Below, piece after piece: positions 46,455 through 54,576 of a DNA stretch of 64,000 bases. Positions within the stretch are counted from its first letter, which is position 1. Each line of letters begins with the position of its first letter. This DNA is from Mixta intestinalis (GTDB lineage Bacteria > Pseudomonadota > Gammaproteobacteria > Enterobacterales > Enterobacteriaceae), in NCBI RefSeq assembly GCF_009914055.1, contig NZ_CP028271.1, positions 4,216,001-4,280,000 of the forward strand. Reading direction: 5' to 3'. The position numbers were made by a program, and so were the translations under genes. The notes under the pieces are model-generated. The model did not search any database and was not told the origin of the DNA. It saw only the letters and a list, made by a program, of their open reading frames with translations.

Positions 46455-47336
46455 TTAACGGCAAATGCCAGTAATACGGCACCACTCCTCTTTTTCCGCT
46501 ACCGGATCGAGCGCGAAGCGTTCGGCATAGGCTTCACATACGCTCTCGGCCTGGCTGGCGAGAATGCCGGAAAGCCCCAGATGCCCGCCGCTTTTCGGCA
46601 GGGCGCTAATCTGTGGTGCCAGCTCGCGCAGCGGTCCGGCGAGAATATTCGCGACTACCACATCGGCACTGAGCTCGGCTGGCTGCTGGTGGGGCAGATA
46701 GAGCGCCAGTCGGTCGGAGACGCCGTTGCGTTCTGCATTATCTCGGCTGGCCTGAATCGCCTGCGGATCGATATCGATACCGATTGCCTGAGCCGCGCCG
46801 AGCTTCAGCGCAGCGATAGCCAAAATGCCGGAACCACAGCCAAAATCGATGACCGTTTTGCCCTGCAGATTCAGACCATCCAGCCAGCTCAGGCAGAGCG
46901 CCGTCGTGGGATGCGTACCGGTGCCGAAGGCCAGGCCCGGATCGAGCATCACATTTACCGCATCAGGATCGGGCACGTCGCGCCAGCTGGGGCAGATCCA
47001 CAGCCGCTGACCAAAGCGCATGGGATGAAAATTTTCCATCCACTCGCGTTCCCAGTCTTTATCTTCGATCTGCTCGATCTTATGGCGAAAGCCTTGTCCG
47101 AGCAGCGGATCCTGCTCCAGCAGGCTGACGATCTCTGCCATATCCGTTTCTGCATCAAACAGGCCGATCGCGTCGGTATCACCCCACAGGCGCGTCTCGC
47201 CAGGCAGCGGCTCAAAAACCGGCGTGTCGTGCGTATCCTGGAAGGTTACCGACACGGCACCCTGTTCCATTAACAGGTCACCCAGCGCTTCTGCATCCGC
47301 GCCGGTAGTATTGATCTTTATTTGTATCCAGGGCAT
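46455..47336 (-). CDS. prmA: Ribosomal protein L11 methyltransferase
   Basis: PrmA trimethylates amino groups of ribosomal protein L11. The 293-residue product has an N-terminal substrate-recognition domain and a SAM-dependent domain. The latter has DPGLAFGTGTHPTT, VIDFGCGSGILAIAALK and VVANILAGPL. It follows panF by 15 bases, as in E. coli. A GC hairpin at 46410-46438 follows the gene, but without a good T-run. Confidence 0.98.
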   Translation of the reverse strand: MPWIQIKINTTGADAEALGDLLMEQGAVSVTFQDTHDTPVFEPLPGETRLWGDTDAIGLFDAETDMAEIVSLLEQDPLLGQGFRHKIEQIEDKDWEREWMENFHPMRFGQRLWICPSWRDVPDPDAVNVMLDPGLAFGTGTHPTTALCLSWLDGLNLQGKTVIDFGCGSGILAIAALKLGAAQAIGIDIDPQAIQASRDNAERNGVSDRLALYLPHQQPAELSADVVVANILAGPLRELAPQISALPKSGGHLGLSGILASQAESVCEAYAERFALDPVAEKEEWCRITGICR

Positions 47337-47351
47337 AGCAATTCTCTTTAT

Positions 47352-48806
47352 TTATACGGTGGAAGCATTGTCCGCAGCAGGTGCTGGACGGCCAAACAGA
47401 TTACCAATAATAAACGCCAGCAGGCTTAACAGCAGGGCTGGCACGATGGGATGGAAGCCTCCCGGCTCCAGATGTAGCGCCGCCAGCAGCGTATAGGATA
47501 CCGCGCCGATAATCATCGCGCTTAAGGCACCCGCGGCATTCGCTTTCTCCCAATACAGCCCCAGCACCAGCGGCCAGAGGAATACTGCTTCCAGGCCGCC
47601 AAACGCCAGCAGGTTGAGCCAGATAATCATATCGGGCGGGTTCCATGCCGCCAGCAGCAGCAGCAGCCCCAGCACCAGGGTAATCATCCCGGAGAGGCGG
47701 CGCAGGCGTAACTCATTGTGCAACTGTTGTGGATAGAGGCGCAGATAGAGGTCTTTCACGATCGTTGCGGAGGATTGCAGCAGCTGCGCGTTGATGGTGG
47801 ACATAATGGCGGCCATCGGCGCGGCGAGGAAGATACCGGCGGCAAACGGCGGCAGCACGGTCAGCATCAACGTCGGAATTACGCGGTCCGGAATCGAAAT
47901 ATCGGGCAGGATCGCCCGCCCCAGCGCACCCGCCAGATGCATCCCCAGCACCAGAATCGTCATCACTATCGTGCCGAGCAGAATGCCGCGATGCACCGCT
48001 TTGCTGTCTTTATAGGAGATACAGCGTACGGCGGTGTGCGGCAGGCCAATCACGCCAAAGCAGACCAGCACAACAAAAGAGGCGAGAAAGGTCGGATTGA
48101 TGATGTCGTCTACACCCTGCGGTGTAATCAGGCGCGGATCGATCCGCTGTAGTTTCGTAACGGCGGCGTGCATACCGCCAGCGGTATGGATCACCGCAAA
48201 CAGTAGCAGAAAGGTGCCCGCCAGCATCACCAGGCCCTGCATAGCATCGTTCAACACGCTGGCGCGAAAGCCGCCAAAAGCGGTATAGAGCGCAATGGTA
48301 AGACCGAAAACCAACAGACCGGTATCGTAGGGTACGCCAGCCGCCGTCTCCAGCAGCCGGGCACCGCCGATAAACTGTACCGTCATTGCGCCGATAAAGG
48401 CTACCAGCAGGCTGAGGCTCGCCAGCCAGACCAGCAGCGTGCTGCGGTAGCGGGCGTAGAGCATATCGTTGAGCGTTACCGCGTTATAGCGCCGTGCCAG
48501 AATAGCGAATTTTTTGCCCAGAACGCCCAGTGACAGCCAGACCGCAGGCACCTGAATAACCGACAGTAATACCCAGCCGAGGCCATATTTATAAGCCGCG
48601 CCCGGCCCGCCGATAAACGAACTGGCGCTGATATAGGTGGTGGTCAGCGTCATCGCCAACACAAAACCACCCATCGAGCGCCCGCCGAGAAAATATTCAT
48701 TGAGAAAGCGCCCCTGACTACGCTTGCGCACCGCATAGACGGAAAGCGCCGCGATCAGCAGCAGATAACCCAACAGGGGAAGAATCACTTCAGCTTGCAT
48801 GTTCAT
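47352..48806 (-). CDS. panF: Sodium/pantothenate symporter
   Basis: PanF takes up pantothenate, the coenzyme A precursor, with sodium. The 484-residue product is a 12-13 segment SSS-family carrier (residues GFVLAMTLTTTYISASSFIG mark segment 2). Its start overlaps yhdT by 17 bases, and prmA follows. Confidence 0.96.
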   Translation of the reverse strand: MNMQAEVILPLLGYLLLIAALSVYAVRKRSQGRFLNEYFLGGRSMGGFVLAMTLTTTYISASSFIGGPGAAYKYGLGWVLLSVIQVPAVWLSLGVLGKKFAILARRYNAVTLNDMLYARYRSTLLVWLASLSLLVAFIGAMTVQFIGGARLLETAAGVPYDTGLLVFGLTIALYTAFGGFRASVLNDAMQGLVMLAGTFLLLFAVIHTAGGMHAAVTKLQRIDPRLITPQGVDDIINPTFLASFVVLVCFGVIGLPHTAVRCISYKDSKAVHRGILLGTIVMTILVLGMHLAGALGRAILPDISIPDRVIPTLMLTVLPPFAAGIFLAAPMAAIMSTINAQLLQSSATIVKDLYLRLYPQQLHNELRLRRLSGMITLVLGLLLLLAAWNPPDMIIWLNLLAFGGLEAVFLWPLVLGLYWEKANAAGALSAMIIGAVSYTLLAALHLEPGGFHPIVPALLLSLLAFIIGNLFGRPAPAADNASTV

Positions 48807-49032
48807 CCTCCAGCGGAATATCGCGGAAGCAGGTGCGAATCATCAGCCAGCAGAGAAAAATAAACAGCAGCGGAGCAAACAGACAGGAGAGTTCAAACCA
48901 GCGCGGCAGCCCGGTAATGCCCGGCTGCATGCCGCCCAGCCAGGCGCACAGAGCCCATACTGTCAGATACGCTACCGCCAGCCAAAAAGACCAGCGGGCC
49001 TCGCGGTGTGCCTGAATAAAGCGCGCATCCAT
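48790..49032 (-). CDS. yhdT: DUF997 membrane protein YhdT
   Basis: YhdT is a small two-segment inner-membrane protein of unknown function, always next to panF, and probably an accessory subunit. The start is set at ATG 49032 (MDARFIQAHREARWSFW), giving 80 residues as in E. coli rather than the 85-residue frame. The end EDEHAS overlaps panF. Confidence 0.93.
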   Translation of the reverse strand: MDARFIQAHREARWSFWLAVAYLTVWALCAWLGGMQPGITGLPRWFELSCLFAPLLFIFLCWLMIRTCFRDIPLEDEHAS

Positions 49033-49067
49033 AATCGTGCCTTTCATTATGAACGAAACCAGAAAGA

Positions 49068-49091
49068 GAAAAGGCCGGACAAGCCGGCCTC
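49068..49091 (-). terminator. accBC operon terminator
   Basis: On the minus strand AGGCCGG and CCGGCCT pair around a short loop and are followed by TTTTC. It lies about 20 bases after the accC stop and just before yhdT. Confidence 0.85.
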
Positions 49092-49110
49092 AAATGGGGC
49101 AACGGGAGAA

Positions 49111-50460
49111 TTACTTCTCCACCAGACCCAGCTTTTTCTCCAGATAGTGGATATTGGTTCCACCGTGCTGGAAGTTTTCATCGCACATGATCTTCATCTG
49201 CAACTCAACGTTGGTTTTGATACCGTCGATGATCAGTTCAGCCAGTGCGTTTTTCATGCGGGCAATCGCCACGTCACGGTTTTCACCGTAGGTGATTAAT
49301 TTACCGATCATGGAATCGTAGTAAGGCGGCACGCTGTAACCGGCATAGATATGCGATTCCCAGCGCACGCCGAAACCACCCGGCGCATGGAAGCGAGTGA
49401 TTTTGCCCGGACTCGGCAGGAAGGTATTAGGATCTTCCGCGTTGATACGGCACTCCACCGCGTGGCCTTTTACTACCACTTCTTCCTGTTTAATGGAGAG
49501 CGGCTGGCCGGCAGCGATACGCAGCTGCTCTTTGATCAGATCCACGCCGGTAATCATCTCGGTTACCGGATGTTCTACCTGAATACGGGTGTTCATCTCG
49601 ATGAAGTAGAACTCGCCGTTTTCATACAGGAATTCGAAAGTACCTGCACCGCGATAGCCGATTTCCACGCAGGCACGGGTGCAGCGTTCGCCAATGTAAC
49701 GGCGCATTTCGCTGGTAATACCTGGCGCAGGGGCTTCTTCCACCACTTTCTGATGACGGCGCTGCATGGAGCAGTCACGCTCGGCCAGATAAATAGCGTT
49801 GCCCTGACCATCTGCTAATACCTGAACCTCGATGTGGCGTGGGTTTTCGAGGTATTTCTCCATGTAAACCATGTCGTTATTGAAAGCGGCTTTCGCTTCC
49901 GCACGCGTCATGCTGATGGAGTTTTCCAGCTCTTTATCGCTGCGAACGACGCGCATACCGCGTCCGCCGCCGCCGCCGGAGGCTTTGATAATTACCGGAT
50001 AGCCGATGCGTTTAGCAATGGCGCGGTTCTTATCCATATCGTCGCCCAGCGGGCCATCAGAACCCGGTACGCAAGGCACGCCCGCTTTTTTCATCGCGTT
50101 AATAGCGGAAACTTTATCCCCCATCAGACGGATGGTTTCGGCACGCGGACCGATAAAGATAAAGCCGGAGCGCTCAACCTGTTCGGCAAAGTCGGCGTTT
50201 TCTGACAAAAAGCCGTAGCCGGGGTGAATCGCCACCGCGCCGGTGATTTCCGCTGCGGAGATCAGCGCCGGGATATTCAGATAACTTTTTACTGACTGCG
50301 CCGGACCGATGCAGACCGTTTCGTCCGCCAGCAGCACATGTTTCAGATCGCGATCCGCCGTGGAGTGCACCGCTACGGTTTTAATGCCCAGTTCTTTACA
50401 GGCACGTAAAATGCGCAGGGCGATCTCACCACGGTTGGCAATAACAATTTTATCCAGCAT
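49111..50460 (-). CDS. accC: Biotin carboxylase subunit of acetyl-CoA carboxylase
   Basis: AccC carboxylates biotin on AccB with ATP and bicarbonate, the first step of fatty acid synthesis. The 449-residue product, as in E. coli, has the biotin carboxylase N domain (MLDKIVIANRGEIALRILRA), an ATP-grasp domain with the glycine-rich KASGGGGGRGMR loop, and FIEMNTRIQVEHPVTE. It follows accB by 11 bases. Confidence 0.99.
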   Translation of the reverse strand: MLDKIVIANRGEIALRILRACKELGIKTVAVHSTADRDLKHVLLADETVCIGPAQSVKSYLNIPALISAAEITGAVAIHPGYGFLSENADFAEQVERSGFIFIGPRAETIRLMGDKVSAINAMKKAGVPCVPGSDGPLGDDMDKNRAIAKRIGYPVIIKASGGGGGRGMRVVRSDKELENSISMTRAEAKAAFNNDMVYMEKYLENPRHIEVQVLADGQGNAIYLAERDCSMQRRHQKVVEEAPAPGITSEMRRYIGERCTRACVEIGYRGAGTFEFLYENGEFYFIEMNTRIQVEHPVTEMITGVDLIKEQLRIAAGQPLSIKQEEVVVKGHAVECRINAEDPNTFLPSPGKITRFHAPGGFGVRWESHIYAGYSVPPYYDSMIGKLITYGENRDVAIARMKNALAELIIDGIKTNVELQMKIMCDENFQHGGTNIHYLEKKLGLVEK

Positions 50461-50471
50461 GGTGCGCCTCG

Positions 50472-50939
50472 TTATTCGATGACGACCAGCGGCTCGTCAA
50501 ACTCAACAGGTTGACCGCTTTCGACCAGGATAGCTTTAACCACGCCAGCCTTGTCTGCTTCGATCTGGTTCATCATCTTCATGGCTTCAACGATGCACAG
50601 GGTATCGCCGATATTCACTTTCTGACCGACTTCCACAAAGGCTTTCGCGTCCGGGCTCGGCGTGCGATAGAAAGTGCCGACCATCGGAGAGCGAACGATG
50701 TGGCCGCTCAGTTCCGCAGCGGCTGGCGCTTCCATTGCCGGGGCGCTGGCTGGTGCGACGGCAGTAGCCAGAGCAGGCTGCGGTGCAGGGGCAACATAGG
50801 CCTGCTGCATCATCGGGTAAGCGGGAGCTGCAGGTGCGCGGCTGATGCGAACGGATTCCTCGCCTTCGGAAATTTCAAGTTCGGCGATACCGGATTCTTC
50901 AACCAGTTCGATCAGTTTTTTAATCTTACGAATATCCAT
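50472..50939 (-). CDS. accB: Biotin carboxyl carrier protein
   Basis: AccB carries biotin between the carboxylase and transferase centres of acetyl-CoA carboxylase. The 155-residue product has an N-terminal domain, an Ala/Pro-rich linker (about 34-76) and the biotinyl domain. The biotin is attached at Lys121 in EAMKMMNQ. It lies 21 bases after aroQ. In E. coli AccB also represses accBC transcription. Confidence 0.98.
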   Translation of the reverse strand: MDIRKIKKLIELVEESGIAELEISEGEESVRISRAPAAPAYPMMQQAYVAPAPQPALATAVAPASAPAMEAPAAAELSGHIVRSPMVGTFYRTPSPDAKAFVEVGQKVNIGDTLCIVEAMKMMNQIEADKAGVVKAILVESGQPVEFDEPLVVIE

Positions 50940-50960
50940 GAGTGTGGTTCCGTACTCTAT

Positions 50961-51413
50961 TTAATTTGATTTTGACAGGCGTTTTACTGCCGTTTGTAAA
51001 GCCCAGGAGTAACCGTCGACGCCAAGTCCACAGATTACGCCGGCAGCAATATCAGAAAGCCAGGAATGGTGGCGAAAAGGCTCGCGGGCGTGTACGTTGG
51101 TAATATGCACCTCGATAAAAGGGATATCGACCGCCAGCAGCGCATCGCGTAGCGCCACGCTGGTATGAGTAAAAGCCGCCGGATTGATGACAATATAATC
51201 GACATTGCCTCTCGCCTCGTGAATACGCTCAATCAGAACGTGTTCTGCATTCGACTGCAAATGGCTCAGTTTCACATTCAGCGCGCTGGCCTGCGATGTC
51301 AGATCGTCAACGATCCCGGTCAGCGTGGTATGCCCATACTTTTCTGGCTCACGTGTCCCCAGTAAATTGAGGTTGGGGCCGTTCAAAAGCAGAATGTGAA
51401 AATTGTGCGCCAT
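50961..51413 (-). CDS. aroQ: Type II 3-dehydroquinate dehydratase
   Basis: AroQ converts 3-dehydroquinate to 3-dehydroshikimate, the substrate of AroE. The start is ATG 51413 (MAHNFHILLLNGPNLNLLGT) behind AGGAG, giving 150 residues, the usual size. The frame extends 38 codons further up without any family sequence. The active-site Tyr26 in REPEKYG, NPAAFTHTS and EVHITNVHAREPFRH are present. E. coli uses the unrelated type I AroD and has no gene here. Confidence 0.96.
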   Translation of the reverse strand: MAHNFHILLLNGPNLNLLGTREPEKYGHTTLTGIVDDLTSQASALNVKLSHLQSNAEHVLIERIHEARGNVDYIVINPAAFTHTSVALRDALLAVDIPFIEVHITNVHAREPFRHHSWLSDIAAGVICGLGVDGYSWALQTAVKRLSKSN

Positions 51414-51632
51414 TTTGCTGCTATCTCCTGCAATAATCGAGGCATCGCGTAAAATACCTTGTGAGAAGCCATTTGTCACCTTTATCAAGGCGAAAAATGA
51501 AGCATCATTGCAACTGAAGCCGGGCATTATATCTATTTCGTTACTTTTCGCAGCTAAATACTGGTCTTATCTGCGAAGTTTATCAACCTGATAACAGCGA
51601 ACTTTTAGCGTAATGCGGCAAATATGCGGGCT

Positions 51633-51651
51633 GCGGCACAGATTGTGCCGC
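51633..51651 (-). other. Hairpin at the msrQ stop codon
   Basis: GCGGCACA and TGTGCCGC form a perfect 8-bp stem around a three-base loop. No T-run follows on the msrQ strand, so any terminator role is doubtful. The gap 51414-51632 to aroQ must contain the aroQ-accBC promoter, which I could not define. Confidence 0.45.
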
Positions 51652-52256
51652 TATTTTGCAAACCAGCGCCAGAATTTTTTATAGCGCCAGGCGAGGAGAA
51701 TAAGGGCCAGTAACGCGTAAATCAGCGGCTGAGGCGACAGGGTTTTAACTGACCAGACATAATGTATTGGCGCTAAAACAGCTACCAAATAGAGGGTGTT
51801 GTGGAGCAATTGCCAGCGACGGCCTAGCTTTCGCTGCGCTATTTGCAGTGAGGTCAACGCCAGCGCCAGCAGAATCAGCCAGCTGATAATCCCCAGCGTA
51901 AGATAAGGACGGGAGATCAGTTCTGAACCGAGCAGTGATAAATTAGAAAGGCCCAATTCCAGCAGCGCATAACTTACCAGATGCAGCGTAGCCCAGGCGA
52001 AACACCACAGGCCGACCAGCCGCCGTACCCGCATCAGCAGCGGCTGGCGGGCATAACGCGCCAGCGGTGATATCAGTAGCGTGGCGAGCAGAAACTTGAG
52101 CGCCATACGTCCGGTAAAATGCTGTATATCTTTTGCCGGATCGGCGCTCAGGCCGCTGCCCTGCAATACGGCGAAAATCAGCCACAGCAACGGCAGCAAT
52201 CCGGCCAGATGGAGCAGGACTTTCAGGCCGGTAATCTGTTTTAACGTCAGGCGCAC
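51651..52256 (-). CDS. msrQ: Haem-binding subunit MsrQ of the methionine sulfoxide reductase system
   Basis: MsrQ is an inner-membrane b-type haem protein that passes electrons from the respiratory chain or flavin reductase to MsrP. The 201-residue product has six hydrophobic segments with conserved histidines (LHLVSYALLE and LHNTLYL). It starts with GTG directly after the msrP stop, so the pair is coupled. Confidence 0.95.
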   Translation of the reverse strand: MRLTLKQITGLKVLLHLAGLLPLLWLIFAVLQGSGLSADPAKDIQHFTGRMALKFLLATLLISPLARYARQPLLMRVRRLVGLWCFAWATLHLVSYALLELGLSNLSLLGSELISRPYLTLGIISWLILLALALTSLQIAQRKLGRRWQLLHNTLYLVAVLAPIHYVWSVKTLSPQPLIYALLALILLAWRYKKFWRWFAK

Positions 52257-53261
52257 TCAGTAGTTCTCCCGTAAGTCGAGCCCGCGATAAAGTGCAGCAA
52301 CCCGATCGCCATAGCCGTTAAACGGCAGCGTCGGCTGACGCTTCACATCCAGAATGCCGCCGTTGCCGATAAAGCGTTCGCTGGCCTGTGACCAGCGCGG
52401 GTGATCGACTTTTGGGTTCACATTAGCGAAAAAACCATATTCATCCGGCGCTAACTGATTCCAGGTGGTTGGTGGGCGATCGCGCGTCAGCTTGATATGT
52501 ACGATGGATTTTATGCCCTTAAAGCCATATTTCCACGGTACTGTCAGGCGAATCGGCGCGCCATTTTGCGGCGGCAGCGCTTTGCCGTAGACGCCGGTGG
52601 AAAGCAGCGTTAATGGATGCATCGCCTCATCAAGCCTTAGCCCTTCAACATAAGGGTAGTCCAGCCCGCCGCCAATAAAGCGATCTTTCTGACCAGGCAT
52701 CTGATCGGGTGCATAAACCGTCTGGAAAGCGACATAACGCGCGTTGCTGGTTGGCTCTGCCGCTTTTAACAGCTGCCCCAGTTCAAAACCGACCCAGGGA
52801 ATGACCATCGACCACGCTTCGACGCAGCGCATGCGATAAATACGTTGCTGCTGAGGGAAACGTTTAAAAATGTCGTCCATATCCAGCGTCAGTGGTTTTG
52901 CCACCTCGCCATCAATACGAACTTTCCAGTTATCCGTTTGCAGGCTGCCAGCATTGGCGGCGGGATCGGCTTTATCCAGGCCAAACTCATAAAAGTTATT
53001 ATAGCCGCTGACCTTATCTTCCGGCGTCAGCGGTAGCTGCGCCTGCCAGATGTCTGGTTTGCTAAAATCGAGCGGGCGGCCTGCCGGAGCAGGTGGGCGA
53101 TCGTTACCTTTAAACCAGGAGAGTAAATCAGCGCGAGCGCCGCCGGGAAGCGTAAGCGCGGCTGCGCCTAAACCCAGCGCTTTCAGCACCTGACGGCGCT
53201 GCTGATAAAAAATTGATTCGGGCGTGACGTCCGCTTCGGTAAGTTTATTAACGGGCTTCAT
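52257..53261 (-). CDS. msrP: Periplasmic protein-methionine-sulfoxide reductase MsrP
   Basis: MsrP is a molybdopterin enzyme that repairs oxidised methionine in periplasmic proteins. The start is ATG 53261 (MKPVNKLTEADVTPESIFYQ), giving 334 residues as in E. coli. The Tat signal has QRRQVLKALG, and the molybdenum ligand is Cys146 in RMRCVEAWSM. It precedes msrQ. In E. coli the pair lies elsewhere, by a copper/HOCl two-component system. Confidence 0.97.
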   Translation of the reverse strand: MKPVNKLTEADVTPESIFYQQRRQVLKALGLGAAALTLPGGARADLLSWFKGNDRPPAPAGRPLDFSKPDIWQAQLPLTPEDKVSGYNNFYEFGLDKADPAANAGSLQTDNWKVRIDGEVAKPLTLDMDDIFKRFPQQQRIYRMRCVEAWSMVIPWVGFELGQLLKAAEPTSNARYVAFQTVYAPDQMPGQKDRFIGGGLDYPYVEGLRLDEAMHPLTLLSTGVYGKALPPQNGAPIRLTVPWKYGFKGIKSIVHIKLTRDRPPTTWNQLAPDEYGFFANVNPKVDHPRWSQASERFIGNGGILDVKRQPTLPFNGYGDRVAALYRGLDLRENY

Positions 53262-53322
53262 GGCGTTACTCCTGTGCAGTTTCCCGACGATAACGTGGGG
53301 AGCAGATGAGTAAGCATGAAAT

Positions 53323-53348
53323 AAAAAGCCGCGATATCGCGACTTTTT
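53323..53348 (-). terminator. Terminator of acuI
   Basis: A nearly perfect 26-base palindrome (AAAAAGCCGCGATATCGCGACTTTTT split at its centre) lies 30 bases after the acuI stop on the minus strand and ends in five T. It lies in the 116-base gap between acuI and msrP. Confidence 0.85.
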
Positions 53349-53377
53349 GCACAAAAATATGAAATTTCCTGGCTGGC

Positions 53378-54361
53378 TTAGGCCTTACTGATTTTCACCA
53401 GCGTACGTCCGGTCACTTCATTATTCAGTAACCGGCGAGCCACGTCCGGTGCTTCCTGTAAAGAAATTTCGGTAGTGGCGTGCTGGTAAAAGCTGGCCGG
53501 GATAGTTTTGACCAGGCGTTTCCAGGCTTCAGTACGTCGCGCCGCTGGCGTTTGCACAGAATCGACGCCCTGTAACCGTACATTGCGCAGAATAAAAGGC
53601 ATCACCGTCGTGGGTAAGGTGAAACCACCCGCCAGGCCGCACGCAGCAACGGTGCCAGAATAGTGCACCTGTGCCAGAATATTAGCCAGCACGTTACCGC
53701 CAACGGTATCGATCGCACCAGCCCAACGTTGTTTTTCCAGCGGACGGCCTTCTGCTGCGAATTCGCTCCGCGGCAGAACCTGAGCAGCACCGAGCTGACG
53801 CAGGTAATCGCCGTTGCTTTCACGCCCGCTGACCGCCGTAACCTGATAGCCCAGCGCGCTCAGCAGAGCAACTGCCGTGCTGCCGACGCCGCCGCTGGCA
53901 CCGGTGACCAGCACGTCACCTTTATCGGGCGTTACGCCGCCATCTTCCAGCGCCATCACGCAGAGCATAGCGGTAAAGCCTGCGGTGCCGAGAATCATCG
54001 CCTGGCGTTCACTCAATCCTTCCGGCAGTGCGACCAGCCAGTCACCGTTCACCCGTGCCTGTTCTGCCAGACCGCCCCAGTGCGTTTCGCCAACGCCGAA
54101 GCCGGTCAGCAACACCTGTTGGCCTACGTGAAAGCGCGGATCTTCACTGTGATGAACCGTACCGGCAAAATCAATGCCGGGCACCATCGGAAAGTGGCGA
54201 ATAATTTTTCCTTTCCCGGTAATGGCGAGCGCATCTTTATAGTTGATGCTCGACCAGTTAACATCCACGGTTACGTTACCCGGCGGCAGCTGTTGCGGTG
54301 AAACTTCACTCAATACCGTTTTATACGCGCCGTCAGACTGTTCAATCAGTAAGGCCTGCAT
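53378..54361 (-). CDS. acuI: Acrylyl-CoA reductase AcuI (YhdH)
   Basis: AcuI is an NADPH-dependent quinone-oxidoreductase-like MDR enzyme that reduces acryloyl-CoA to propionyl-CoA and detoxifies it. The start is ATG 54361 (MQALLIEQSDGAYKTVLSEV), with AGGAG seven bases upstream, giving 327 residues against 324 in E. coli. The NADP loop VTGASGGVGSTAVALL is clear. It diverges from csrD. Confidence 0.94.
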   Translation of the reverse strand: MQALLIEQSDGAYKTVLSEVSPQQLPPGNVTVDVNWSSINYKDALAITGKGKIIRHFPMVPGIDFAGTVHHSEDPRFHVGQQVLLTGFGVGETHWGGLAEQARVNGDWLVALPEGLSERQAMILGTAGFTAMLCVMALEDGGVTPDKGDVLVTGASGGVGSTAVALLSALGYQVTAVSGRESNGDYLRQLGAAQVLPRSEFAAEGRPLEKQRWAGAIDTVGGNVLANILAQVHYSGTVAACGLAGGFTLPTTVMPFILRNVRLQGVDSVQTPAARRTEAWKRLVKTIPASFYQHATTEISLQEAPDVARRLLNNEVTGRTLVKISKA

Positions 54362-54576
54362 GAGATTCTCCTGAAAGTTAATTTTCAATGGTAACCATAA
54401 GGTCTCTGGCAACTATACTCGCCGAATGGGCGCAGCGTCTGACCAGCCGCAAATAAACTGCAGGCTGCTGCGGTTATTTAACGCTGACGGTGCAGATAGT
54501 TTCAGATCGTTAACTAACCGATCCCCGCTTTGTACGTCAACGGCGAGGTCATAAACGCAGCGAAAAAGGCACAGGG

